A DNA stretch of 64,000 bases, taken from positions 1-64,000 of the forward strand of contig JASANC010004740.1 of the NCBI GenBank assembly GCA_030248135.1, written 5' to 3'. Both the position numbers and the translations under genes were made by a program. The stretch comes from Theristus sp. LFF4_11 (taxonomy: Eukaryota > Nematoda > Chromadorea > Monhysterida > Xyalidae). The notes below the pieces were generated by a model. That model made no database searches and was not told the origin of the DNA. It saw only the letters and a program-made list of their open reading frames with translations. How positions within the stretch are numbered: the first letter of the stretch is position 1; every line of letters starts with the position of its first letter. Shown piece after piece: positions 1-8,821 of the stretch.

Positions 1-195
1 AGAACTGAACTCAAGTGCAAGAACTACAAGCACAAACCAGTAGAAACGAACAAGCAACAAGAACTGTAGACAAAACATTACACCGTGTTATGCAGCACCA
101 TGAAACGTAAGCAAACGCCAATAGGCATTACGTGGATCAACACACAGGATCACAATAATCAATAAGCATGCGTTAATGTAAGAAGCTTCAATACA
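1..195 (-). repeat. 3' LTR of the BEL/Pao element (partial)
   Basis: This matches 6732-6926 base for base apart from one visible difference. The remaining ~52 bp of the LTR lie left of the window. On the element strand the LTR begins TGTATTGAAGC, right after a short purine-rich stretch (TGTCGTGGGAG) that may be the polypurine tract. Confidence 0.9.
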
Positions 196-339
196 CTCCC
201 ACGACAACGGTAAAATTAAAGGTGTGGGAAATTAATTAACGGTCACGATGAACAACAATTGAAAAAACGCTGTTTCGATACGATCGTTTGAAAATTGAAA
301 CAGTTTTTTGTGATTGCAAATGGTTGATCTGAATTGCTA

Positions 340-3300
340 TTACTGCTGGCATTGGCCTTGCTGATTGGCATTTGGCGGATTGGGCCGGGTTCGCAGATTT
401 TCGGACAGGTTGGTCAACGTCAGGGAGCATGCTTGAGTGCAGGCAAGCATTAGGATTGGGAAGCAGAGGACGAGGACCAGGATGCCGACTAGCGAGAGGA
501 TGAGCTTCTGGATCCAGGCTCCGATGCCCAAATTGGTGAACGTCGAAAAGTCGAAGCCTCCAAAGCCACTGGGGGTGCGCGATACGGCCAGTTGATTGGT
601 AATCGTGCCCAGTCGATGCTTTGGTACGAACGTGAGCGTGGCATCAATGTTGAAAGTGGATGTTCCGCCGTTGCATTGCACTTGACATTGTTGATTTACG
701 GAACGGTGATTGACGTTGATGCGATGCTCTTCGACGAGGCCCTTCCGCGAACAACGGGTACTGAAGCGCACATCCGAACACGTGACATGCGCGAGTGTTG
801 TTGTTTCATTGCTGTAGCAGGCAAGTTCGATTCTCGCACCTGTGTAGCAGGAATAACAGCCTTCAATCCGGCGCACCGTGACGTGACAGGTGTTGCGTTC
901 CGCCTTGGAAACAAGCTTCAGACCGTTCACATCGATTTGCACTTCAACGCTCGTGCCTTCTGTGATTTCGGCGACGACTGAATTGTCCTCCGTTGGCAGC
1001 AACATCATACCATTTGACTCCAGGGGCAATGTGGCGTTCATCTTGCCGAACATGTCCTTGATTTCGACATTGTTGCACCGACAAGACGCTCGGTTGCTCG
1101 ATGCGACGCAGTTACAAACATCGAGTGCCATGTAGCAAGCAAAATTCTCAGCGTCCTTCTGAGTGGGACACTGCAGCTGGCCTAGTGTACCTGCTACTGG
1201 TTGACCAGTTGAACTAGCGTCGGCCATTACGATGACTTCACCATCGGAAACAAACTTTGTTGTCAGAGCCGGAACAGTAGTATCCGATGCTGCGATTACG
1301 GTTACCGTCATGTTGCTCCAGTTTTGAGAAACGGCGGGTTGCAACTTGAGTGTTCGGGCGTCGCTTTGATTTTGAAGGTGTTGCGAAATCGTTAAGTCCA
1401 CTTCGAGTTGCCAATTCGGACAGTCGAAAACTTCGTAGACTGTGGGACTCGTTGGAGATGCCCATGTTCTGTAGAGCAGGCATGCTTCGGAGCAGAGGAA
1501 ACATCCACATCCCAAACATCCGCAGCTGTCGACACAATAAGAGAAGCCGGGACTGTTGTTTGTAATATTGCTCAACTCAGCAATTTTCGTGTTCTTCTTT
1601 GTTTCGGCACACGACGTTGACGTGCAGGACCCTGCACTTTTGCAACGTTTTGATGATTCCACGTTCATCTTGAATGATCTCGTGAAATACGCGTTCCGTT
1701 TGTGACACTTCAGGACAACGTTCTTTGTTTCAATCGAAATGGTTCCAATCGGTTCGTCGTCTTGAGTTTTCACGAGCAGACAGCTTCGTTGATTCGACGG
1801 AACAAGTGTCAAACGGGTGCTTTGCGTTATCGAACACGTTGTTTCTCCGCGTGAGTTGGCAATGCATTTGTCGCTCGTTGCTGTGATTGTTGCGACTTCC
1901 GAACAGGCGTGCGAATGCGGAAGTAATGTAATTGCGAACGCCAAACTTGTAATTACTACGCTTAAGTATGGAGATGATTTGTAGCCAAACGACCAAACAC
2001 TGGTTCGTCGACGTCCTGATGTGGAAACCGTTGGAACTGGCTCATTTTCACGCTCGAATTCGGTTTCTTCTTGTATTTGTTCTGCTTGCGTCGATTCTTC
2101 TTCGTTGTGTTGCTCAACTGGAACGCCTTCGAGTTCGATTTCGTCAGCAGTAGGCTGTGGTCGACGACATTTTCGAACTGCGCGTAGAATAAGTCGAGAC
2201 AGCCACTTGTAACCATTACACGCTTTCGGTACAGTCCATATCAGGCACTTCGTTAATGAATAGGCGACCGCAAGGCAGACGAGTAACGAGCCAACGATGA
2301 GAAAGAAGACGGTCCACGGCGCACAGTGTGGATTGGCGATTAGAATTGAACACATCGTGCATTCTAAGTGTTCGCAGAACGACTGCGCGTGACACGTTTT
2401 GTTCATTTTCTGAATTATTTTTCCACGCTTCCAAACTGTGAGAGTCACTTCATGGCTGTGCATGGTGATTTCTGGACTGAATCTGACGCTGTCTTTGATT
2501 CGGGGAAATTTGTGATGGTAACACACGGGTGGTGTACACAATTCGACTAAGTCCGTTTCTTGTGGAAGCGTTATTTGAACGCCGTGCAGACGACATTCTA
2601 GACGGCATTCCGGACACTTGTTGGCCTTTTCTGGTGGGTTGCTGACAGATGTAGGCTCCGTTGTCATGTATCCCCACAACTTGATCGGAAATGAACCACG
2701 ATCGTTGACGAAAAAGGCGCGCTCTGTGTGTCGCATGTAGCACAACTGAGTTCCTGTGTCCACACAGCTGTGTTCTTGGCAGAACTCGGGCGTTCCTGTT
2801 CGCTGTCCTTCACCGAGGCAGGTGTAACCATCAGGAAGACTGTCCGTGCGATGAACGGCGAGCTCTTTAACGAGAAACTTTGTGCCATTTAACAATTCGA
2901 CTTGAGGAACGTGTTCGCGCACGACTTGACAAGATGCACAATGTTCACGCAATGACGTCTTGAGTATTGGGTCCCATTCGGACAGATGTAATGATGTCGG
3001 TGACGACACGCAACCAATAGCCCAATCGTCGCATTTACAGTGTTGATAGCTGCAAGTACCATTGTTCAGCTGATGGTCCTTTTGACACTGAAACTTCTTC
3101 CAGCATAGATCCTCGTCTGGCTTCTTGTAGATCACCACCCCCGAAGAGACGCAATTTTCTGACTTCACGAAGCGGAGTGCGATGTTGTTCGGGCAACGAC
3201 CTGGCGTGGCGCACGTCAAACCGAAGAAACAACAGACCAACGTGATGGCAACTGTTGTAAGATTGAACTGCGCTTTCTTCAATCGCGCAGAACGGCGAAG

Positions 3301-6300
3301 TGTTGGTTTTGTTTCCGGTTTCGCTTTGTCAGTTTCATTCGAAGATGCTGATCGATCGCTCGAGCTGAGGGCATCTTCTCCGTCGGACGGACTGCATTCG
3401 ATCGGGTACAACAGCTTCAGAGATCGTTTGATGACGCGCTTTGACGGCAACTGGACTTCGGCGGTTCGAATTTCATCATCGGTACCTTTCTGCAGGTTGA
3501 CAATACGACCGATCTTCCAGGCGCCTCGTGGCATTGTTTCTTCACGTATCAAGACGACGTCACCAACTTTGGCAGTAACACGCGCAAGCACACGCTGTTG
3601 CTTGTGTTCAACATTCGTCCTTTCGCGAAGGCTTTTCAAGTATTCTTCTTGCCAGTAAGTCCAAAACTTGTCCAGAATGGATTGCTTCTTTTTCCAAACC
3701 TTTCTGAGATGATCGGCTGTTGACTTCTGTGGGATGTAGTCTGGATCATCTTCGTCCTCTTCGTCGAGCTGAAGCGCTCCAGTACAACGATTCGGTGTGA
3801 GGAAGTCAGATGGTCGTACTACACTCAGCGAGTCGATGTCGTCGTAGAGATACGTCAGCGGACGTGAGTTGACGACTGCTTCAACTTCAGCCAATACGGT
3901 GATCGCTTGCATCAGTGTCAAAAGGCGATGTCCGACTGCTGCTTTGAACGCTTTTTTGACCAAGCCAACCATTCTTTCATATGCTCCGCCTTCCCAAGGT
4001 GCAAACGCCGTGATGAACTTCCATCGGATTCGCTGTTGTGCGCAGTAGGTCAGCACATCGCGGAAGCTATCCTTTCCTTTTTCGCTGTTTTGCTTGATTG
4101 TGTCGATCACCTTTTTCGTAAGCGTAAAATTTGTGCCGTTGTCACTGAGAAAACGGCTTGGCTGTCCTCGACGAGCAATGAATCGGCGAAGCGCATCGAT
4201 AAACGATTCGGCAGTCATGTCGAAGACGATCTCCAGGTGAACGGCACGGGTGACCAGACAGGTGAACAGAGCGACCCATGCTTTGCGGTCTTCTTTCACG
4301 TTGAATGGACCAAAATAGTCTACACCAGTGTGGGCGAAAGGTTCGGCTTGTGAAACACGTTCCGCAGGGTAAGCTGCCATTCTTGGAATCTTGTACGGAC
4401 CACCTCCTAGACGGCGACATTTTCCACAATCTTGAATGACTCGTTTCACTTGTGCTCGTCCAGCAATGATCCAGTGTTTTTCACGCACGACGGAAAGTGT
4501 GTGTTGGACGCCAGCGTGATCAAGTTTCTGGTGCACATGACGAATCACTAGATTTGTGTACTGGTCATTCTTCGGCAAGAGAATTGGCGATTTAGCTGCT
4601 ACATTCAGCTGGCTGTTGCTGAGTCGACCGTGACATCGCAGCAGTCCATCATCGTCGACTTGCAGGCAAAATTGTCGGATGAGCGGCAGGTCCTTTTTGG
4701 CTTCCAAAGCTTCAAATATTTCGGCGAAATGTTTGTTTTGAACTTGGCGCTCTACCACTTTCTGTGCTTCGTTCAACTCATCAGCATCGAGTGGCTTCGT
4801 GACATCGAAGTGGGACGATGACAAGTTGGCCAGGTGAATTGAACGCCAGCGTTTTGCGTAAGCAACGACACTATGCAGGCGATTCAGCTGTGAGAAACGA
4901 GAGATGTCGACGATTTCGCTTTTGTTTTCAACTTGTGCGCTGAGTTCTACCACGTCTTCTTTTGTTTCCAGTTGATCGTCGAGTGTTTCACCATCGGCGG
5001 TTTCATCAGCCGGCCAGAATTCTTCAGTTTGCTGTAAAAATTGAGGCCCATGTCGCCACACCGATGATTTGTTCTTCAGTTCTTCGACTGGAAGCATTCG
5101 AGTTGCGTAATCAGCTGGATTGAGCTCAGTAGGGACGTAGCGAACTGATGCGGCACATTTCTGAATTTCTCGGACACGATTCTTCACGAAGACTCCTTTT
5201 GGTTTCTCGGATTTTGTCCATCCCAATGCTGCTCTTGAATCAGTCCAGATGAACGATGCTGCAATTGAGAGACCAGCTTGTTTCTGCACGAACGTCAAAA
5301 TCTTCGAACCGATGTAGATCGCCAGTAGTTCCATTTTCGGAATGGTTGTTGGCTTCAGCGGTCCAAGACGATTCTTTGCAAACAACAGATGACACGTAAT
5401 GCTATCGACGTCAACAACGCGCAAGTACACTGCGGCTGCGTAGACCCTTTCACTTGCATCTACGAAGCAGTGCAACTGTAGCACCGAATTTTCGCTGTTT
5501 GGGATGAATCGAGGAAACGATATGTCGTTCAGATGCTGAAGATCGTCCTCGATAATCTTCCAGCGACTCAGCAGTTCGTCATTGACCTTTTCGTCCCAGT
5601 TCAGGCCTTTGCGCCAGAGATCCTGTAGAAAGATTTTTGCTGGAATCGTCGCTGGCGTCAAGTAGCCCAGTGGATCGAAAACTGATGCGATGACGTGTAG
5701 AACGTGTCTCTTGGTAACTTCGGCCTCAGCCACGAGCTTCGGACCTTTGAAGAACAGCTGGTCGAGCTGCGTATTCCATTTGATGCCCAATACTTTCGTT
5801 TCGACTCCATCGACACCATCTTCAGGTGGCAATGCATTCGTTAGGGCACTGGAATTCGACGCGAACTGGCGCACATTCATCGTTGCATCTTTGAACAATT
5901 CTTTCGATTCTTTGTAGAACTTGATTGCTGCTTCGTCATTGGCGACACCTGTGACGATATTGTCGACATAGAGTGACGGCAGAAGCTGACGAGCGATAGG
6001 CGATGCGTGAGTGCTCAACAGATGGTAGACAACAGCAGCAAGAAGAAATGGCGATGATACGATGCCGAATGGAACGCGAACAAAGCGCCATACTTCGATA
6101 TTCTCCGGTGTAGCTGGTTTGCTGAAATCCTTAAGTCGGAGAAATCTCGTGCAATCGCGATCCTGATGCTGGATTACGATTTGAAGAAACGCTTTTTCAA
6201 TGTCGGCAAGAATCGCAATTTTGTTGAGCCGGAATTTCATCAGCAGTCCACACAAATCTGGCAGCAGTACCGGTCCTCGGTACATGCATTCGTTGAGACT

Positions 6301-6852
6301 GCAGTCATCTTGTTTCATCCGAGCAGACGCATCGTAGACAATTCGATATGGTGTTGTCTTGCTTTCCGATTTGACGACACAGTGATACGGTAGGTAATGA
6401 ACTGGTCCATCCGGCGTGTCGGGCGCACGCTCGATGATGCCCTTTCGAAATTGTTCTTCGAGAATTCTGCACACATGCTGCCGTAGAGCGTCGTCTTTGT
6501 TCATTTTTCGGACGATTGACTGTAGCCGATTGACTGCCAATTCGTAGTTCGTCTTGAACTTTGGCGTTTCTTCGATCCACGGCCAACAGACGTGATATCG
6601 ACCATTTTCAACTTTGACGGTATCCAGGAATTTCTGAAGTGCGAAGATTGCGGGTTCGACTCCCGTCGTGGTCGCCAAATGTTTTGATGTTTTATTGTGT
6701 GAAAAGCAAGACTGGACTAAACTGAACTGTAAGAACTGAACTGAAGTGCAAGAACTACAAGCACAAACCAGTAGAAACGAACAAGCAACAAGAACTGTAG
6801 ACAAAACATTACACCGTGTTATGCAGCACCATGAAACGTAAGCAAACGCCAA
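340..6852 (-). CDS. BEL/Pao Pol-Env polyprotein (no Gag/PR)
   Basis: An open frame of 2170 codons. In order: Pao-type reverse transcriptase (about residues 90-340, active-site motif YVDN near residue 295 instead of YVDD); RNase H (about 455-600, with FVDAS, KMELLA and WTDSRAALGW); integrase with an H-H-C-C zinc motif (about 765-830) and a DDE core (about 835-1000, including SDNGTNF and WEGGAYERM); then an envelope-like region from about residue 1195. That region starts with a hydrophobic signal-like segment, has a membrane segment near 1510-1532, a second signal-like segment near 1626, a cysteine-dense fusion-loop-like stretch CGCLGCGCFLC near 1773, and a C-terminal membrane anchor near 2115-2140. 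This layout resembles phlebovirus Gn/Gc glycoproteins, as described for nematode BEL elements. The first Met lies inside the LTR, so the true translation start is unclear. The missing gag makes it non-autonomous. Confidence 0.85.
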   Translation of the reverse strand: MAFAYVSWCCITRCNVLSTVLVACSFLLVCACSSCTSVQFLQFSLVQSCFSHNKTSKHLATTTGVEPAIFALQKFLDTVKVENGRYHVCWPWIEETPKFKTNYELAVNRLQSIVRKMNKDDALRQHVCRILEEQFRKGIIERAPDTPDGPVHYLPYHCVVKSESKTTPYRIVYDASARMKQDDCSLNECMYRGPVLLPDLCGLLMKFRLNKIAILADIEKAFLQIVIQHQDRDCTRFLRLKDFSKPATPENIEVWRFVRVPFGIVSSPFLLAAVVYHLLSTHASPIARQLLPSLYVDNIVTGVANDEAAIKFYKESKELFKDATMNVRQFASNSSALTNALPPEDGVDGVETKVLGIKWNTQLDQLFFKGPKLVAEAEVTKRHVLHVIASVFDPLGYLTPATIPAKIFLQDLWRKGLNWDEKVNDELLSRWKIIEDDLQHLNDISFPRFIPNSENSVLQLHCFVDASERVYAAAVYLRVVDVDSITCHLLFAKNRLGPLKPTTIPKMELLAIYIGSKILTFVQKQAGLSIAASFIWTDSRAALGWTKSEKPKGVFVKNRVREIQKCAASVRYVPTELNPADYATRMLPVEELKNKSSVWRHGPQFLQQTEEFWPADETADGETLDDQLETKEDVVELSAQVENKSEIVDISRFSQLNRLHSVVAYAKRWRSIHLANLSSSHFDVTKPLDADELNEAQKVVERQVQNKHFAEIFEALEAKKDLPLIRQFCLQVDDDGLLRCHGRLSNSQLNVAAKSPILLPKNDQYTNLVIRHVHQKLDHAGVQHTLSVVREKHWIIAGRAQVKRVIQDCGKCRRLGGGPYKIPRMAAYPAERVSQAEPFAHTGVDYFGPFNVKEDRKAWVALFTCLVTRAVHLEIVFDMTAESFIDALRRFIARRGQPSRFLSDNGTNFTLTKKVIDTIKQNSEKGKDSFRDVLTYCAQQRIRWKFITAFAPWEGGAYERMVGLVKKAFKAAVGHRLLTLMQAITVLAEVEAVVNSRPLTYLYDDIDSLSVVRPSDFLTPNRCTGALQLDEEDEDDPDYIPQKSTADHLRKVWKKKQSILDKFWTYWQEEYLKSLRERTNVEHKQQRVLARVTAKVGDVVLIREETMPRGAWKIGRIVNLQKGTDDEIRTAEVQLPSKRVIKRSLKLLYPIECSPSDGEDALSSSDRSASSNETDKAKPETKPTLRRSARLKKAQFNLTTVAITLVCCFFGLTCATPGRCPNNIALRFVKSENCVSSGVVIYKKPDEDLCWKKFQCQKDHQLNNGTCSYQHCKCDDWAIGCVSSPTSLHLSEWDPILKTSLREHCASCQVVREHVPQVELLNGTKFLVKELAVHRTDSLPDGYTCLGEGQRTGTPEFCQEHSCVDTGTQLCYMRHTERAFFVNDRGSFPIKLWGYMTTEPTSVSNPPEKANKCPECRLECRLHGVQITLPQETDLVELCTPPVCYHHKFPRIKDSVRFSPEITMHSHEVTLTVWKRGKIIQKMNKTCHAQSFCEHLECTMCSILIANPHCAPWTVFFLIVGSLLVCLAVAYSLTKCLIWTVPKACNGYKWLSRLILRAVRKCRRPQPTADEIELEGVPVEQHNEEESTQAEQIQEETEFERENEPVPTVSTSGRRRTSVWSFGYKSSPYLSVVITSLAFAITLLPHSHACSEVATITATSDKCIANSRGETTCSITQSTRLTLVPSNQRSCLLVKTQDDEPIGTISIETKNVVLKCHKRNAYFTRSFKMNVESSKRCKSAGSCTSTSCAETKKNTKIAELSNITNNSPGFSYCVDSCGCLGCGCFLCSEACLLYRTWASPTSPTVYEVFDCPNWQLEVDLTISQHLQNQSDARTLKLQPAVSQNWSNMTVTVIAASDTTVPALTTKFVSDGEVIVMADASSTGQPVAGTLGQLQCPTQKDAENFACYMALDVCNCVASSNRASCRCNNVEIKDMFGKMNATLPLESNGMMLLPTEDNSVVAEITEGTSVEVQIDVNGLKLVSKAERNTCHVTVRRIEGCYSCYTGARIELACYSNETTTLAHVTCSDVRFSTRCSRKGLVEEHRINVNHRSVNQQCQVQCNGGTSTFNIDATLTFVPKHRLGTITNQLAVSRTPSGFGGFDFSTFTNLGIGAWIQKLILSLVGILVLVLCFPILMLACTQACSLTLTNLSENLRTRPNPPNANQQGQCQQ
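6643..6677 (-). other. Primer-binding site, tRNA-Arg-like (35 nt match)
   Basis: Read on the plus strand, these 35 bases look like the 3' part of a tRNA-Arg: T arm GGGTTCGACTCCC, then acceptor stem and CCA. The element-strand sequence starts TGGCGACCACG two bases after the LTR end. A normal primer-binding site is about 18 nt; here the resemblance continues through the T arm towards the variable loop. Identity of the tRNA is from memory of the family, not a search. Confidence 0.7.
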
Positions 6853-6926
6853 TAGGCATTACGTGGATCAACACACAGGATCACAATAATCAATAAGCAT
6901 GCGTTAATGTAAGAAGCTTCAATACA
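6680..6926 (-). repeat. 5' LTR of the BEL/Pao element
   Basis: About 247 bp with TG...CA ends. Positions 6732-6926 repeat 1-195. It is followed downstream (lower coordinates) by a 2-nt spacer and the primer-binding site. Confidence 0.88.
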
Positions 6927-7024
6927 ATCACATTTTCAGCATAAAACAGCACAGACACAGAAACAGTCAGCAAGACACAGCACGTGAACCAACCAAAAAT
7001 TACAACAACAACAATTGACAAAAT

Positions 7025-7712
7025 TCACATCGCATAGGGATAATCAAGTGCTGGCAACACTCCATTCAGAAACATGACCTTTTCGGCGTTCTGAGTTGAC
7101 AGACGAGATCGGCTGTACACAAACACCTGCCTGGCTTCAGAGAACATTCGTTCGCTTGCCACGCTTGTTGGTAGCGGTGCCAGGTATCTGCGCGCGATTG
7201 TCGATAGTTTGGGGTATTTAGACGAGTTCAGCCGCCAAAAGTCTAGCATTAGATCACTTTTGTCCGGTTCGTCGATAAAATCATCCGACTCGTACATATT
7301 CATTTCGCCGCGCAGTTCGTCTTCAAGACTGGATTCGCCTGACGGGTTGCGCGGTCGCGCAGCGTGAAACTCGATGCCTCCATAGAGGCCAGTCGATTTG
7401 TTTTTTGGTTCGGGCTCGCGTTCACTTTCGTCATCGTCGTTGTTCGCGATCTCGGATGTATCGTCGCAGTTTGTGGGCGTCTCAAAGTCGTTTCAAGATT
7501 TTCTTTGCAATGTGAAGTAGTTCACAACAAATCGCGCCTTCATTTTCGAAGACGACAGTATTCTTGAATCGCGGATCAACGTACGTGGCCATGATGGTGG
7601 ATTCGTTGTGGAAAAGCGCACGGAAGCGTGTGTCGATGCTGGTCAGCAGCGTTTTTTCGTCGTACCAATGCCACTCGCATCGACTTGTTCGATGCGCTGC
7701 TTCAGTGCGCAA
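7025..7712 (-). pseudogene. hAT transposase, C-terminal remnant
   Basis: Segment 7482-7712 includes the motif TYVDPRFKN typical of hAT transposases. Segment 7025-7303 carries the hAT C-terminal dimerisation region (YPKLSTIARRYLAPLPTSVA, then SERMFSEA). The acidic stretch between them is read in the frame of the 7025-7303 part and is in a different frame from the upstream part, with a stop near 7484. The coding sequence is therefore frameshifted, or joined by an unrecognised intron. The upstream zinc-finger part was not recognised. I call it a dead copy. Confidence 0.8.
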
Positions 7713-8200
7713 ACGGCGGGCAACACCATTGAAATGGATTCGTCGTCTCGTGGATTTGTCGTTGGGGGGGGGTATCGGGTTTTAGGGGATCACGGCACCT
7801 CCGCACACCCACGGTAACACACGTCGTTAAAATCGCTGGTGTTCTGGGGCTCACATAAAAGCAATTGTTTGACAGCTAACTTAATATACTTAACTTAACT
7901 TAATTTGACAGCTAACCAACGAAGATGGCTGATTTCAAAAAACCTGCTATTGTTCATCAACAACGTTGGCCAAAAGCTGGCAGCCACGTTTTTTTAAAGT
8001 GGACGATGCTGCACATAAGTTTACCACTCAAGACAAAAGCAGTGAACCATTTACCATTGAACAGAACACTAAACTAAAGAAACGCTCACTGATCACATGT
8101 CAAATGCACAACAACAAAACCAACAAAGCACCGAAACAAATTTGTCAAACCATTGAACAGCTCTGAAACGGAGGAATCAACTGGTTAATTCGCGGGTCTC

Positions 8201-8326
8201 GGCCATTCCGGCCGGATCCGGCCGGATCCGGCAAAATTGCGCCGGAATCCGGACCGGATCCGGATCTAATTTTAGGCGCCGGAATCCGGAAACCGGAATC
8301 CGGACCGGAACCGGCTCCATCCCTAG
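8201..8326. repeat. hAT terminal region with CCGGAATCCGG repeats
   Basis: A cluster of overlapping CCGGATCC / CCGGAATCCGG units ends at CCATCCCTAG. On the minus strand this reads TAGGGATGGAGCCGG, like the terminus of many hAT elements. It lies upstream of the transposase remnant and is most simply that element's 5' terminus with subterminal binding repeats. The partner terminus is not visible, perhaps because the retroelement sits in between. Confidence 0.6.
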
Positions 8327-8821
8327 TTGCGGCCCTCCCTCTAATTCCGGCTGAAGAATTAAAGCACGCTCATTGCGGCCTGTTCGGTGTTGTTAAAGAA
8401 TCTTGGTTTGGCCAAACTCGCGTCTAGTCAAAAGTTTGTGTCCTAACGTTGCAGTTACCGTAATTTCGTCTGAGTGTGTTGACGTTGGATTTGACGGTTT
8501 CGAAAAAAATATTTTTGAAGTTTCGCCCAGCTTGTATGATGTGACTCAAAAGTTATTTCTGTAATAGGCATGGTAATAGGGCATGGCTTGCAAAGCCTTA
8601 GGGCACCTGCAAAACTCAAGACACTGTACCTGGTGTGTACAGAATACAGAGACTTGCGACACGATATACGTTCAATGTTCTGTATTCCAGTAATGCTTGC
8701 CGTTGGATTATATTCTACATTTCAAATTTTGTGGACCTTTCCAACGAAAAACAAACGAACACTAAAGAAAAACAATTGAGATTTTGTTTCAGACAAGAAC
8801 CATGAGATAAAACCTTTTCAG

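Larger units (their letters stand above)
1..6926 (-). mobile_element. BEL/Pao LTR retroelement with envelope, lacking gag
   Basis: The element runs leftward. Two matching terminal sequences flank it: 6680-6926 is its complete 5' LTR (about 247 bp, TG...CA) and 1-195 is the start of the 3' LTR, cut by the window edge. Over the 195 comparable bases I see one mismatch (window position 12), which suggests recent insertion. Between them lies one long open frame with reverse transcriptase, RNase H, integrase and an envelope-like region. No gag or aspartic protease is present: the primer-binding segment is followed almost directly by the RT. Because the far end is outside the window, a target duplication cannot be checked. 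The element abuts hAT transposon remains at 7025. Confidence 0.9.

Noticed and set aside
592..1135. Plus-strand frames opposite the envelope region
   Set aside because: They are antisense shadows of the long minus-strand retroelement frame and resemble no protein.
7966..8166. Possible BED zinc finger for the hAT element
   Set aside because: The frame lacks the C-x2-C and H...H pattern and is on the opposite strand from the transposase.
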